A stretch of DNA of 64,000 nt from VRUE01 sp963695835 (GCA_963695835.1 CAVOHR010000004.1:372001-436000), one strand, 5' to 3'. Shown: positions 1 through 8,004, numbered from the stretch's first letter. A program made the numbers and translations. The notes: generated from the letters alone by a model not told the origin.

Positions 1-1011
1 GCGCCCGAGGACCGGGTCAGGCGGCCGGGAGCCGGGCGCCCTTCGATCGAGGCGCGCGAGCCGGGCCTGCGGGAGGCGCTGCTGGAGCTGCTCGAGGGGG
101 CGACGCGCGGGGACCCGGAGTCGCCGCTTTTGTGGACCAGCCGCAGCGTGGCCAACCTGACCGCCGCCCTGCGCTCCCAGGGCTTTGAGGTCGCCGAGAG
201 CACCGTGCGCCGACAGCTTCAGGGGCTGGGGTTCAGCCTGCAGGCCAACCGCAAGACCCACGAGGGGGCCGACCACCCCGACCGCGACGAGCAGTTCCAG
301 CAGATCGCCGAGGCGTCGGCCCGAGCGCTTGCGGCCTCCGAGCCGCTGATCAGCGTCGACACCAAGAAGAAGGAGCTGGTCGGCAACTACAAGAACGCCG
401 GTCGCGAGCTGGCTCCCAGCGGCGAGCCGATCCTCGTCAACACCCACGACTTCCCCGACAGGGAGCTGGGCAAGGCGATCCCCTACGGGATCTATGACGT
501 CGGCCGCGACGAGGGCTGGGTCTCGGTCGGGATCTCCGCCGACACCGCCGCCTTCGCGGTCGCCGCGATCGGCAGCTGGTGGAAGAGCCTCGGCCGCAAG
601 CGCTACCCGAACGCCACCACGCTGACGATCACCGCCGATTGCGGCGGCTCCAACAGCTACCGCACCCGCCTTTGGAAGGCCGAGCTGCAACGCCTCGCCG
701 ACCGGACCGGCCTTGAGATCCGGGTCATGCACTATCCGCCGGGCACCTCGAAGTGGAACAAGATCGAGCACCGCCTCTTCAGCTACATCTCGATCAACTG
801 GCGCGCCAAGCCGCTCACGAGCCGCCAGGCCGTGATCGACCTGATCTCCTCCACCAAGACCAAGACCGGACTGAAGGTCTACGCGCGTCTCGATCCCAAG
901 ACCTACCCCACCAAAGTCAAAGTCACAGACGAGCAGATGAGCGCCGTCAACATCGCGGGCGATGAGTTCCACCCGGAGTGGAACTACACCATTACTCCGT
1001 CAGTAATTTAA
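1..1011 (+). CDS. ISAzo13-family transposase, 5' end outside window
   Basis: The frame is open from base 1 to TAA at 1009-1011, so only the C-terminal ~336 residues are seen; an internal TTG at 130 is not the real start. The N-terminal part contains the family-like string RVRRPGAGRPSIEAREPGL, followed by a helix-turn-helix-like stretch (TSRSVANLTAALRSQGF) and then the DDE-type catalytic core: LISVDTKKKELVGNYKNAG carries the first Asp, LTITADCGGSN the second, and SKWNKIEHRLFSYI the final Glu. This spacing and these motifs are typical of ISAzo13 transposases, which move an insertion sequence by cut and paste. The downstream 20 kb are chromosomal-type genes, so the right end of the element should lie between 1012 and about 1300. 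Confidence 0.9.
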   Translation, partial: APEDRVRRPGAGRPSIEAREPGLREALLELLEGATRGDPESPLLWTSRSVANLTAALRSQGFEVAESTVRRQLQGLGFSLQANRKTHEGADHPDRDEQFQQIAEASARALAASEPLISVDTKKKELVGNYKNAGRELAPSGEPILVNTHDFPDRELGKAIPYGIYDVGRDEGWVSVGISADTAAFAVAAIGSWWKSLGRKRYPNATTLTITADCGGSNSYRTRLWKAELQRLADRTGLEIRVMHYPPGTSKWNKIEHRLFSYISINWRAKPLTSRQAVIDLISSTKTKTGLKVYARLDPKTYPTKVKVTDEQMSAVNIAGDEFHPEWNYTITPSVI

Positions 1012-1029
1012 ACTAGTGCCCTAAGACCA

Positions 1030-1164
1030 CGTAGGCCATGGACCCTCCGGTCGACGCCTACGCAGCCCTGAAGCTATCAACGGCTCCGGACAAAAGCTTT
1101 ACCGGAACCGTAAGAAGGTCCGAAGCAGGCCATGAACCCTACGGTTGACGCCTGCTCCGGCTTC
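1030..1164. ncRNA. Three-hairpin structured element with two covarying copies
   Basis: Two 31-nt hairpins at 1031-1061 and 1125-1155 share the plan stem-CAT-stem-loop-stem-GAC-stem. The outer stems are GTAGGC/GCCTAC in the first and GCAGGC/GCCTGC in the second; the inner stems are GACC/GGTC and AACC/GGTT. Both stems therefore change in a compensatory way while the internal CAT and GAC bases are kept. A middle hairpin (ACGG..CCGG at 1080-1089 with CCGG..CCGT at 1102-1111) lies between them, and the second hairpin is extended by GAAGC/GCTTC. The element follows the transposase stop by 18 nt. It could be an RNA, a transposon-end structure or a protein-binding array; I do not recognise a named family. 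Confidence 0.45.
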
Positions 1165-1397
1165 TAGGTATAGCAGATTACGGGCAAACTCAAAAATAAT
1201 AGCGCGCGTTGCAGATGGCACTACCGATGAGTGTCGCCACTTGCAGTGGCCCCGGTGGCGACACCTGAACTGGCCCCCACCTCATGCCAGTTGTCGGTTG
1301 GTCTGATTGTGCCTGATGTGCCGTTGGCGATTTCTCGCAAGGCGGCGGGCGTGAGCGGCCCCGGGGACCCTCCCCGTCCCCCACCTGTGCGTCGCGC
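1165..1397. other. Intergenic stretch with IS-end-like dyads
   Basis: No gene is seen. TGTCGCCAC at 1232-1240 is the exact inverse of GTGGCGACA at 1255-1263, and ACTGGC/GCCAGT forms a second dyad just downstream. The repeated TGGCCCC motifs resemble the multi-repeat ends of some insertion sequences, so this may be an IS terminus or relic. That is a guess from pattern only. Confidence 0.3.
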
Positions 1398-2183
1398 TCA
1401 GCGCAGCAGGACGCCCCGGCGGGTGAACCTGCCGATCGGGTGGCCGCCCTGCGTCAGGTGCACCGAGACGTCGTAGCGGCCGCGCGGAAGCGTGCCGAGG
1501 AGCCTGACCAGCGGCAGGTTGACCGTCGCGCCGGGAACGATCTTCTTGGGCACGGCGTCGTTGCGCAGCAAGTGCCCCCTTCCGCTGATGCGCACCGTGC
1601 CGCCGATCGGGACGATCGTGTTGCCGGTGTTCTTCACCGCCAGCAGCAGCGCGCCGTGCCGGGTGGTGCCGTGCTCGATCAGGCGACCGGCCCGGGCGCT
1701 GAGGACCTGCGTGCCGGGGCGCGGGTACAGGCGCAGGCTGGTGACCAGCCGGTAGGCGACCCTGACGCCGCTGTGGCCGCCGCCGCGACGCTTGGGCGCG
1801 CCGGTGGTTTCAAGCGCGCCGAACAGCGAACCGCGGGCGGGTCGGCGCGAGAGCGAGAGGCCAACCGCCCGCGTCGCGCCGGCGGCGAGCCTGAACGAGC
1901 TCGGGTGGATGCCCACCTTGCCGAGCGTCGCGCGCCGGTTGGGCGAGACCGCGCCGCTGGGCGACTGCAGCCACGGGCGCGCGGCGAGCGCGACCTTCAT
2001 CGGCTTGCCGCTCGTGTTGGAGATCTTCACCGCGCCGAGGCCACCGCGCTGGGCGACGTGCTCGAAGGTCCCGGGCGAGATCGAGAGGCCGCCGCCCGCC
2101 GCGGCGGGGTGGACCCACCCCAGGGAAGCAACGAGCAGCGCGATCGCGGCGATCGCGGATCGACGGGCGTTTGGCAGTCTCAT
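1398..2183 (-). CDS. Secreted DUF916/WxLIP-like two-domain Ig-fold protein
   Basis: 261 aa. A cleavable signal peptide is evident (basic MRLPNARR, then a hydrophobic run ending near HPAAA). Residues ~30-130 read like the N-terminal Ig-like domain of DUF916 proteins: SISPGTFEHVAQRGG, then SNTSGKPMKVALAARPW. Residues ~150-255 form a second beta-rich domain with LLLAVKNTGNTIVPIGGTV and RGRYDVSVHL. In Firmicutes this two-domain layout belongs to WxL-interacting proteins that bind peptidoglycan and WxL partners. No transmembrane anchor is visible, unlike the classical family. A GAGAGGA ribosome site sits ~9 nt before the ATG. It is the last gene of a four-gene run and follows the small WxL-like gene by 55 nt. 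The family assignment is an inference. Confidence 0.6.
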   Translation of the reverse strand: MRLPNARRSAIAAIALLVASLGWVHPAAAGGGLSISPGTFEHVAQRGGLGAVKISNTSGKPMKVALAARPWLQSPSGAVSPNRRATLGKVGIHPSSFRLAAGATRAVGLSLSRRPARGSLFGALETTGAPKRRGGGHSGVRVAYRLVTSLRLYPRPGTQVLSARAGRLIEHGTTRHGALLLAVKNTGNTIVPIGGTVRISGRGHLLRNDAVPKKIVPGATVNLPLVRLLGTLPRGRYDVSVHLTQGGHPIGRFTRRGVLLR

Positions 2184-2238
2184 GGTCGCATCCTCTCTGT
2201 CATGACTTTGGGTAATAACCTGAACGTTTCGGCTGCGC

Positions 2239-2748
2239 TCACGGTCCCGCCACCGTGAGCGTGATCAGCAGCAGCTTGTGGTAGCCGTGGAGAGCACGTG
2301 CGTCGGGGGCGACCTGGCGCAGCCGGATCTTCGTCGCGGCGCGCGCGACCGGTTCGCTCCACCGCATCAGCGGCGCGGTGAGCGCCGCGTCGAGCGAGCG
2401 GTAGGGGCCGCCGTCGGCCCTCGCCCGCAGCGCCGGGGAGAGGATCGAGGCCCCTCTCACCAGGTGCCCGAGGCGCGGGCCCGCGGTCACTTCGCCGTCG
2501 GCGACGCTGAGTTGAGCCGGCGTGTCGGTGGAGGTCACTTCGGCGCGGACGACCGAGGTGTAGACGCTGCCGTGGCGCCTGAAGCCGCTCGGTTCGCTCA
2601 GCGAGAGGCCAAGCACGCTGGGAACCGTGCCGCCCGGGACCGGAGTCTCCTCCGCGCGGGCAGTTAGAGCCGCGAGCGCGAGCGCGGCCGTGAACACCGC
2701 CGCTGCCAGGGCGAGCGAGGCCCGGCGGGCCCGCGCGGAGGCGATCAT
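2239..2748 (-). CDS. Small secreted protein with WxL-like C-terminal domain
   Basis: 169 aa, starting at the ATG at 2746-2748 that overlaps the stop of the upstream gene as ATGA, which implies translational coupling. The first ~32 residues form a signal peptide (SLALAAAVFTAALALAALTA then RAEE). The mature part, about 135 aa, has the layout SVYTSVVRAEVTSTDTPAQL, SVADGEVTAG, SILSPALRA, LMRWSEPVA and ends HKLLLITLTVAGP. The same order of elements appears in the C-terminal ~130 residues of the 470-aa gene upstream, which ends in SKLITLTLAQTTP. This resembles WxL-type wall-associated domains, which also finish with a beta-strand motif, but the diagnostic WxL tryptophans are not clear. Confidence 0.7.
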   Translation of the reverse strand: MIASARARRASLALAAAVFTAALALAALTARAEETPVPGGTVPSVLGLSLSEPSGFRRHGSVYTSVVRAEVTSTDTPAQLSVADGEVTAGPRLGHLVRGASILSPALRARADGGPYRSLDAALTAPLMRWSEPVARAATKIRLRQVAPDARALHGYHKLLLITLTVAGP

Positions 2749-3701
2749 CGCGGCCCCCACGGGGGCCGGCGCGTGCGGGGAGGGATCGCGATGCGCAGGC
2801 TCGCCCGCGCGGTCTCGCCGTCGGGGGCGCGGTAGCGGAAGAGGATCGTGCGCCCGCTGCGAAAGCCGAGCTTGACCCCGAGGCGGCCCCTGCGCACCTT
2901 GATCGTGCCCCTGCGCACCGCCCTCACCGGCCCCCTGTGCCGGTCGAAGCTGCGCCGCCAGACCCTGTAGAAGACGCCGACGGCGGTCCCGTCCGGCGCG
3001 GAGACGCGGCGGCCGGAGACAAGGCAGGTGAGCCGCCCCCGGAAGGGGTAGCGGCGGCCGAACCGCAGCACCGGCACGTGGCGGGGCCGCGTGCGCCACA
3101 GCGGCTTGCGGGCGAGCCTCATCTTGAGCTTCGGCGCGCGGCATCGGCCGTGCCCTTTGCCCGGAGGCGACGGCGGTCGGCCGCCGCCGGAGGAGCCGCC
3201 GGGGCCCAGACCGTCGATGCCGATCGTCGCCGTCGCGCTCGTGCCCGTCACCGTCGCGGCGTTCCTCACCACGATCGTCCGATCGACGAGCGTCGCGGTG
3301 TTGCCCGCGGCGTCGGTCACCCGCACGAGCAGTCGGTGGGGCCCGTCCGCCACCGTCCGGGTGTCGAGCGAGAGCGGCACCCCCGCGACCGATTCGGGGC
3401 ATTCGGCGCCGGGGGGAGGTTCGCCTCCAGAGGGGTGTTCGGGACAGGCGCCGCTGCCGAGGCGCACGAAGGTGGTGTGTTCGTCGAGCGAGGCTTCGGC
3501 GTTGGCGAGCCCGAGGCCGGTGTCGCTCGCCCAGAGGAGAAGCTGGAGCGTGCCGGCGGCGGGGCTGCCCACGCCGCCGACGGCGCCGCTGGGCGGAGTC
3601 GCGTCGAGCCCGGCGCTCCCGGCCCGCGCCGGGGCGGAAAGAAAAACCGCCGCCGCGACCAGGACGGTCGCGGCGGCGGTGGTGTTTCCCAGACGCGTCA
3701 T
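2745..3701 (-). CDS. Secreted Ig-like protein with basic C-terminal half
   Basis: 318 aa with a signal peptide (TVLVAAAVFLSAPARAGSAG). Residues ~30-170 form a bacterial Ig-like domain: DATPPSGAVGGVGSPAAG, ASDTGLGLANAEASLD with Cys pairs, then VADGPHRLLVRVTDAAGNTA, the usual 'x-D-x-A-G-N' turn of these folds. A Gly/Pro/Ser-rich linker (~180-200) leads to an Arg-rich C-terminal region with beta-strand patterns (RPRHVPVLRFGRRYPFRGRL, two Cys). The start at 3701 lies 16 nt after the stop of the InlB-like gene, and its stop overlaps the next ATG. It probably acts outside the membrane with its operon partners. Confidence 0.75.
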   Translation of the reverse strand: MTRLGNTTAAATVLVAAAVFLSAPARAGSAGLDATPPSGAVGGVGSPAAGTLQLLLWASDTGLGLANAEASLDEHTTFVRLGSGACPEHPSGGEPPPGAECPESVAGVPLSLDTRTVADGPHRLLVRVTDAAGNTATLVDRTIVVRNAATVTGTSATATIGIDGLGPGGSSGGGRPPSPPGKGHGRCRAPKLKMRLARKPLWRTRPRHVPVLRFGRRYPFRGRLTCLVSGRRVSAPDGTAVGVFYRVWRRSFDRHRGPVRAVRRGTIKVRRGRLGVKLGFRSGRTILFRYRAPDGETARASLRIAIPPRTRRPPWGPR

Positions 3702-3717
3702 GCAGACTCGGAGTCAA

Positions 3718-5130
3718 CTACGGCGTAGTCTGTGCCAGGGTCAGGGTGATCAACTTCGAGTAGACGTTGGTGTGCAGCCCATCGTGTTCGCCGATGTGCT
3801 GGTTGAATTCCAGCGTCGTGGCGTCTTTGCTGACCGGTTTGTCGAATTCCAGCAGGATCGCGGGGGTTTCGAGCTGTTTCACACCGGTGCTAGTTCCTTT
3901 GGCTTCGGAATCGTGCGCTGCCATATCGAGCGGGCTCGGCAGGAAGTAGGAATTCGGCCCGAGATGATTCGGCCCGTATTCCTGCACGAGGTGGCCCGTG
4001 TGGAGAGCGCTTCCGTCCGACGCGGTGAGCGTGGTTTTTTCGCCCGTGGTGGTCAGCGTCAGACCGCAGGCTTTGTAGTAGTCCGCCGGGACGCCCGGTT
4101 TGAATTCGCCCAGTTTCACGGTGCCACAGGTGGATTCAAGGGTCGTCGTCTGCGGCACTTCGCCTTCGACGTTTGCGGTTTTTTTGTCTTCTACTTTTTC
4201 GGATTTGAACACGGCTTCGATCGAGCTCGGCGCTTCGATTTCAAAGCTGCAGGGCGAAGCCGTGCAACCCGAAGCCGAGCCGGTTCCACTGATTTCTTTG
4301 AGTTTGTTTCCTACTACGGCGGTAGCCACGACTTTGATCGTGTGGCCGTAGAGATAGGAGGCAGCGCACGGTCCGAGGCCGCCGCCGTTGTCTTCGCATT
4401 CGACTTTGCCTTCGCCTTCCACGGTGGTCGAGAAGGACTCGGGTATGAGGTCGAAGGTGGCTTTGGCTTCTTTGGCCGCGCTCATCGTCACTTCGCATTC
4501 GTTGGAGCCGTTGACGGTGCCCGGGCAGGATTCCCAGACCACCGGTTTGGAGCCCGTGCTCGGCGCGCCGGTCAGTTTGACCAGGGTGCTTGCGGTGTAA
4601 TTCTCTTCACAGTCCACGCCGCAGCTGATCCCGGCGGGGGCGCTGGTCACGGTGCCCGAGCCGGTACCGTTCTTCGTCACATTGAGTTTGAATTTGGGGG
4701 GTTCGAGGTTGAATTTGGCTTTGATCGTGACTGGGCCGCCGAAGCTCAGGACGCCGCATTCCGGTGCGAGCGATGGCTGCGGTTCACAACCGAGCGGGAG
4801 GCCTCCTTCGGACGTCCAGCCGGCGAATTCGGACCCGGGGGCGGCTTCCTCTAGCACCTTCTCGCCTTCGAGCCCTTCGCTCGTATTCATTGCGGCGTCG
4901 CAGGCACCGGTTTTTGGGCCGGGCGATGCATAGGTGCAGTTGATCGGCAGGGTGCCGTCAAGGGGCGGTACGCCTTTGACCGTACCTGCACCGGTGCCTT
5001 CGATGATGATGTGCACTTCGGCCGCACTCGCCGAAACGGCGGGCACGAGGAGGAAAGCTGCGGCCGTGGCCAGCAGCAGGGTCAGGCGCAGACGGCCGCC
5101 CGAGCCCCTTGACTTTGCATTGCGTTTCAC
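3718..5130 (-). CDS. Secreted InlB-repeat-like protein with WxL-like C-terminus
   Basis: 470 aa, starting at GTG 5130 preceded by AAGGGAG at good distance. A twin-charged N-terminus and hydrophobic LLLATAAAFLLVPAVSASA form a signal peptide. Three to four divergent InlB B-repeat-like modules follow (~residues 35-330), each with paired cysteines and signatures such as GTGSGTVTSAPAGISCG and FAGWTSEGG. The last ~130 residues (from about LGEFKPGVPADYYKA) form a domain shared with the 169-aa gene downstream and end in SKLITLTLAQTTP. The first ~150 residues are DNA-identical over 332 bp to the start of the next gene upstream. First gene of the four-gene surface operon. Confidence 0.75.
   Translation of the reverse strand: MKRNAKSRGSGGRLRLTLLLATAAAFLLVPAVSASAAEVHIIIEGTGAGTVKGVPPLDGTLPINCTYASPGPKTGACDAAMNTSEGLEGEKVLEEAAPGSEFAGWTSEGGLPLGCEPQPSLAPECGVLSFGGPVTIKAKFNLEPPKFKLNVTKNGTGSGTVTSAPAGISCGVDCEENYTASTLVKLTGAPSTGSKPVVWESCPGTVNGSNECEVTMSAAKEAKATFDLIPESFSTTVEGEGKVECEDNGGGLGPCAASYLYGHTIKVVATAVVGNKLKEISGTGSASGCTASPCSFEIEAPSSIEAVFKSEKVEDKKTANVEGEVPQTTTLESTCGTVKLGEFKPGVPADYYKACGLTLTTTGEKTTLTASDGSALHTGHLVQEYGPNHLGPNSYFLPSPLDMAAHDSEAKGTSTGVKQLETPAILLEFDKPVSKDATTLEFNQHIGEHDGLHTNVYSKLITLTLAQTTP
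4733..5064. repeat. 332-bp direct repeat, copy 1
   Basis: Reads as identical to 7182-7513 (offset 2449) and encodes the same signal-peptide/InlB N-terminal segment in both genes. Sequence on either side diverges at once, so this looks like recent gene conversion or a partial duplication rather than shared ancestry of the whole genes. Confidence 0.85.
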
Positions 5131-5224
5131 TTGTATCTCCCTTGTAGTAACGCCCGGTTACCCGACCGGGCTGACTTGACAGTCGCCGGGGAATCCGGCT
5201 GACTGGGTTGACTGCCCAATGAGG

Positions 5225-5249
5225 CCGCCGGGAGCAATGCTCCCGGCGG
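5225..5249 (-). terminator. Hairpin after the 765-aa InlB-like gene
   Basis: A perfect 11-bp stem, CCGCCGGGAGC with GCTCCCGGCGG, and a 3-nt loop lie 36 nt beyond the stop of the 5285-7582 gene. There is no clear U-tract, as is common in high-GC actinobacteria. Confidence 0.65.
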
Positions 5250-5284
5250 TTGCTGGGGGTACTAAGTTGAAGCTATGGACCGGA

Positions 5285-7582
5285 TCAGTGGATGGCAATC
5301 CGCGTGCCTCCCTTCTGCCCACTAACGCGGAGGACGTAGCGGCCCTTGCGCAGGTGGTTGAGGACCGTCTGTAGGCGGTCGACGGTGGTCTTGCCGTGGC
5401 TGTAGGTACGTCCTCCTCTCATCAGCCGCCAACCGAGGCGGCGAAGCGAGGAGGATGCGGCCGTCTTGACAACACACGTGACCTTTACCTTCGCTCCCTT
5501 CTTCTTCACCGTGCACGTCACCTTGCCCGCGGGTCCCTGGGGGCCTTGGGCTCCCTGCAGGCCGGCAGGGCCTTGGGATCCGGCTGCTCCGTTGGTGCCG
5601 TCTTTCCCATTGGTGCCATTGGTCCCGTTGGAGCCGTTGGAGCCCGGGGGTCCGTTGCAGACGAATTTCGTGCCGGATTCCGACACGACTTTGATGCCGC
5701 CGTAGGTGCAGTTGGCACCGGCGGGCTCAGGCGTGACGGTCACGCCCTGGCCGGGCGTGCCTGCAGCGCCCGGAGCGCCGTTGCAGACGTATTTCGTGCC
5801 GGATTCCGACACGACTTTGACGCCGCCGTAGGTGCAGTTGGCACCGGCCGGCTCGGACGTGACGGTGACTCCCTGGCCCGGCGTGCCCGCGGCACCGGGG
5901 GCGCCGTTGCAGACGTACTGGGTGCCGGATTCCGAAACGACTTTGACGCCGCCGTAGGTGCAGTTGGCACCAGCGGGCTCAGGCGTGGCGGTGACCCCCT
6001 GGCCGGGTTCGCCCTGCGGTCCTTCAGGGCCTTCGGCGAGGAAGACGGCGGTGACGTCGATTTCGGAGCCGTTCAGCGTCACGTGGCATTTGTCGGCTTC
6101 CCCGCTGACCGGATGGCAGCCGAGCCAGCCGGCGAAGACAGAGCCGCTTTCGGGACTCGCTTCGAGTTCGATCGTGTCGCCTTCTTCGAAGATGGCTTCG
6201 CAGGGTTCGGTGCCGCAGCTGATCCCGGCGGGATTGCTGGTGACGGTGCCTTCACCGTTGCCGCCCTTGAAGACAGTGAGGGTCGAGGGTTTGAGGATGG
6301 CGGTGAAGGTGACTTCCACCGTCTTGTCGGCGTCGACCGTCGCCTTGCATTCGGTGGCGCTCAGTTCGGCGCAGTTGGTCCAGCTGCCGGCTTCGACTTT
6401 CCAGCCGCTTTCGGGCGTCGCCACCAGGGTGACTTCGTCGCCGTCGTTGTATTCCGCCGAGCATTCGACGGGCGTTTCTTCGCAGCCGGAGATTTTGCCC
6501 GACAGCGGGGTCGGCGGTTCGTTGGCGTTGACTTCGCCTTCGCCGGTCGGTGCGACGGTGAGCGTATGGGGCGGCGGGGCTTCTTTGACGAACTCGACTT
6601 CCACCGTCTTGTCGGCGTCGACCGTCGCCTTGCATTCGGTGGCGCTCAGTTCGGCGCAGTTGGTCCAGCTGCCGGCTTCGACTTTCCAGCCGCTTTCGGG
6701 CGTCGCCACCAGGGTGACTTCGTCGCCGTCGTTGTATTCCGCCGAGCATTCGACGGGCGTTTCTTCGCAGCCGGAGATTTTGCCCGACAGCGGGGTCGGC
6801 GGTTCGTTGGCGTTGACTTCGCCTTCGCCGGTCGGTGCGACGGTGAGCGTATGGGGCGGCAGGGCTTCTTTGACGAACTCGACTTCCACCGTCTTGTCGG
6901 CGTCGACCGTCGCCTTGCATTCGGTGGCGCTCAGTTCGGCGCAGTTGGTCCAGCTGCCGGCTTCGACTTTCCAGCCGCTTTCGGGCGTCGCCACCAGGGT
7001 GACTTCGTCGCCGTCGTTGTATTCCGCCGAGCATTCGACGGGCGTTTCTTCGCAGCCGGAGATTTTGCCCGACAGCGGGGTCGGCGGTTCGTTGGCGTTG
7101 ACTTCGCCTTCGCCGATCGGTGCGACGGTGAGCGTATGGGGGGTTCCGGGGGCCACGACGAAGGTGGCTTTGATCGTCACGGGGCCGCCGAAGCTCAGGA
7201 CGCCGCATTCCGGTGCGAGCGATGGCTGCGGTTCACAACCGAGCGGGAGGCCTCCTTCGGACGTCCAGCCGGCGAATTCGGACCCGGGGGCGGCTTCCTC
7301 TAGCACCTTCTCGCCTTCGAGCCCTTCGCTCGTATTCATTGCGGCGTCGCAGGCACCGGTTTTTGGGCCGGGCGATGCATAGGTGCAGTTGATCGGCAGG
7401 GTGCCGTCAAGGGGCGGTACGCCTTTGACCGTACCTGCACCGGTGCCTTCGATGATGATGTGCACTTCGGCCGCACTCGCCGAAACGGCGGGCACGAGGA
7501 GGAAAGCTGCGGCGAGGGCGGTAAGGAAGTACAGGCGTGGGCCGGAGGGCCGGTTGCGGAGGGGTTTCCGAAGACGTGACAT
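5285..7582 (-). CDS. Secreted InlB-repeat and collagen-like surface protein
   Basis: 765 aa. The ATG at 7580-7582 is chosen because AAAGGG lies ~9 nt upstream and the next residues form a signal peptide (YFLTALAAAFLLVPAVSASA). After an InlB-like module come three nearly identical 95-aa repeats (HTLTVAPTGEGEVNANEP ... TNCAELSATECKATVDAD), then two GWLGC-type InlB repeats. These are followed by three ~40-aa units (PAGANCTYGGVKVVSESGT) separated by short Gly-X-Y pieces, and a collagen-like tract (GSNGSNGTNGTNGKDGTNG, then GPAGLQGAQGPQGPAG). The C-terminus carries paired Cys (KVTCTVKKKGAKVKVTCVV) and a basic domain shared with the 434-aa gene at 18280. Probably an exported adhesin-like or structural protein; first member of module A. 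Confidence 0.8.
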   Translation of the reverse strand: MSRLRKPLRNRPSGPRLYFLTALAAAFLLVPAVSASAAEVHIIIEGTGAGTVKGVPPLDGTLPINCTYASPGPKTGACDAAMNTSEGLEGEKVLEEAAPGSEFAGWTSEGGLPLGCEPQPSLAPECGVLSFGGPVTIKATFVVAPGTPHTLTVAPIGEGEVNANEPPTPLSGKISGCEETPVECSAEYNDGDEVTLVATPESGWKVEAGSWTNCAELSATECKATVDADKTVEVEFVKEALPPHTLTVAPTGEGEVNANEPPTPLSGKISGCEETPVECSAEYNDGDEVTLVATPESGWKVEAGSWTNCAELSATECKATVDADKTVEVEFVKEAPPPHTLTVAPTGEGEVNANEPPTPLSGKISGCEETPVECSAEYNDGDEVTLVATPESGWKVEAGSWTNCAELSATECKATVDADKTVEVTFTAILKPSTLTVFKGGNGEGTVTSNPAGISCGTEPCEAIFEEGDTIELEASPESGSVFAGWLGCHPVSGEADKCHVTLNGSEIDVTAVFLAEGPEGPQGEPGQGVTATPEPAGANCTYGGVKVVSESGTQYVCNGAPGAAGTPGQGVTVTSEPAGANCTYGGVKVVSESGTKYVCNGAPGAAGTPGQGVTVTPEPAGANCTYGGIKVVSESGTKFVCNGPPGSNGSNGTNGTNGKDGTNGAAGSQGPAGLQGAQGPQGPAGKVTCTVKKKGAKVKVTCVVKTAASSSLRRLGWRLMRGGRTYSHGKTTVDRLQTVLNHLRKGRYVLRVSGQKGGTRIAIH
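6311..7165. repeat. Three tandem 285-bp (95-codon) repeats
   Basis: The anchor GACTTCCACCGTCTTGTCGG recurs at 6311, 6596 and 6881, an exact 285-bp period. The copies are almost base-identical, differing for example at GGCGGCGG/GGCGGCAG. The third copy ends ~15 bp early in the signal-proximal module. Identity at silent positions points to very recent expansion, and the array should vary in copy number. Confidence 0.9.
7182..7513. repeat. 332-bp direct repeat, copy 2
   Basis: Partner of 4733-5064. It covers the signal-peptide region and first InlB module of the 765-aa protein. Confidence 0.85.
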
Positions 7583-7620
7583 CAGGCGTATCCCTTTCGT
7601 TTGAGGTTGCATAGACACTT

Positions 7621-7722
7621 GGATCGATGCGCTCGGCGACCCCCGTGCTCGTTGACGAACAGGCTTTGCTTGCCGCGCTGCATCTCGACGATTGCCCGGC
7701 TCATGAAGGCATCGAAGGGCCC
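7621..7722 (-). pseudogene. Degenerate C-terminal relic of the ~1,230-aa protein family
   Basis: Minus-strand reading gives SRAIVEMQRGKQSLFVNEHG, which aligns with SRFILDMQGGRKGLIVNSTD near the C-terminus of the gene at 8005-11688. DNA similarity is also evident (GTTGACGAACAGGC against GTTGACGATCAGGC). It lies in the leader of the InlB gene and shows that another copy once stood here. The rest of 7583-8004 holds an unusually AT-rich patch (7890-7960) with a CGTAG/CTACG dyad, probably promoter sequence; no other gene is seen. Confidence 0.5.
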
Positions 7723-8004
7723 TCCTCAGCCGGATCCCCGGACCTGCTCTCATCTCCACACTCCCTTCCCTTCGTCTCCCTGCCTGGCGCGCGTCGCTGC
7801 TCTCCATCGGCCGAGCGATTCGCGCGCCCTGCCCGATCCACGTCCGGGGTGGCGGGCCTCCCACGGCCCTGGCCCCCAGTCGCTTTAGGTACTTTCTCAT
7901 ATTGTTTTCAAAATTGCAAATGTCATATTTAGAAACGATACGTAGATTTGCTACGCGCCTGGCCTCTCTCGCTTCACAGGAGCGCTCCGTATTTCGAGAC
8001 AGCG

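Noticed and set aside
2749..3717. A 492-codon minus-strand frame covering 2239-3717
   Set aside because: Only its last 169 codons (2239-2748) are coding; the rest is the wrong frame of the Ig-like gene.
6311..7165. Regular repeats considered as a CRISPR-like array
   Set aside because: Repeat units are 285 bp, in frame, with no spacers; they encode protein repeats.
5396..7382. Long plus-strand frames (up to 635 codons) opposite the InlB-like genes, some with Phe/Gly/Arg-rich repeats
   Set aside because: They are antisense shadows of the repetitive, high-GC minus-strand genes; no ribosome site or domain pattern, and their repeats mirror the 95-codon repeats.
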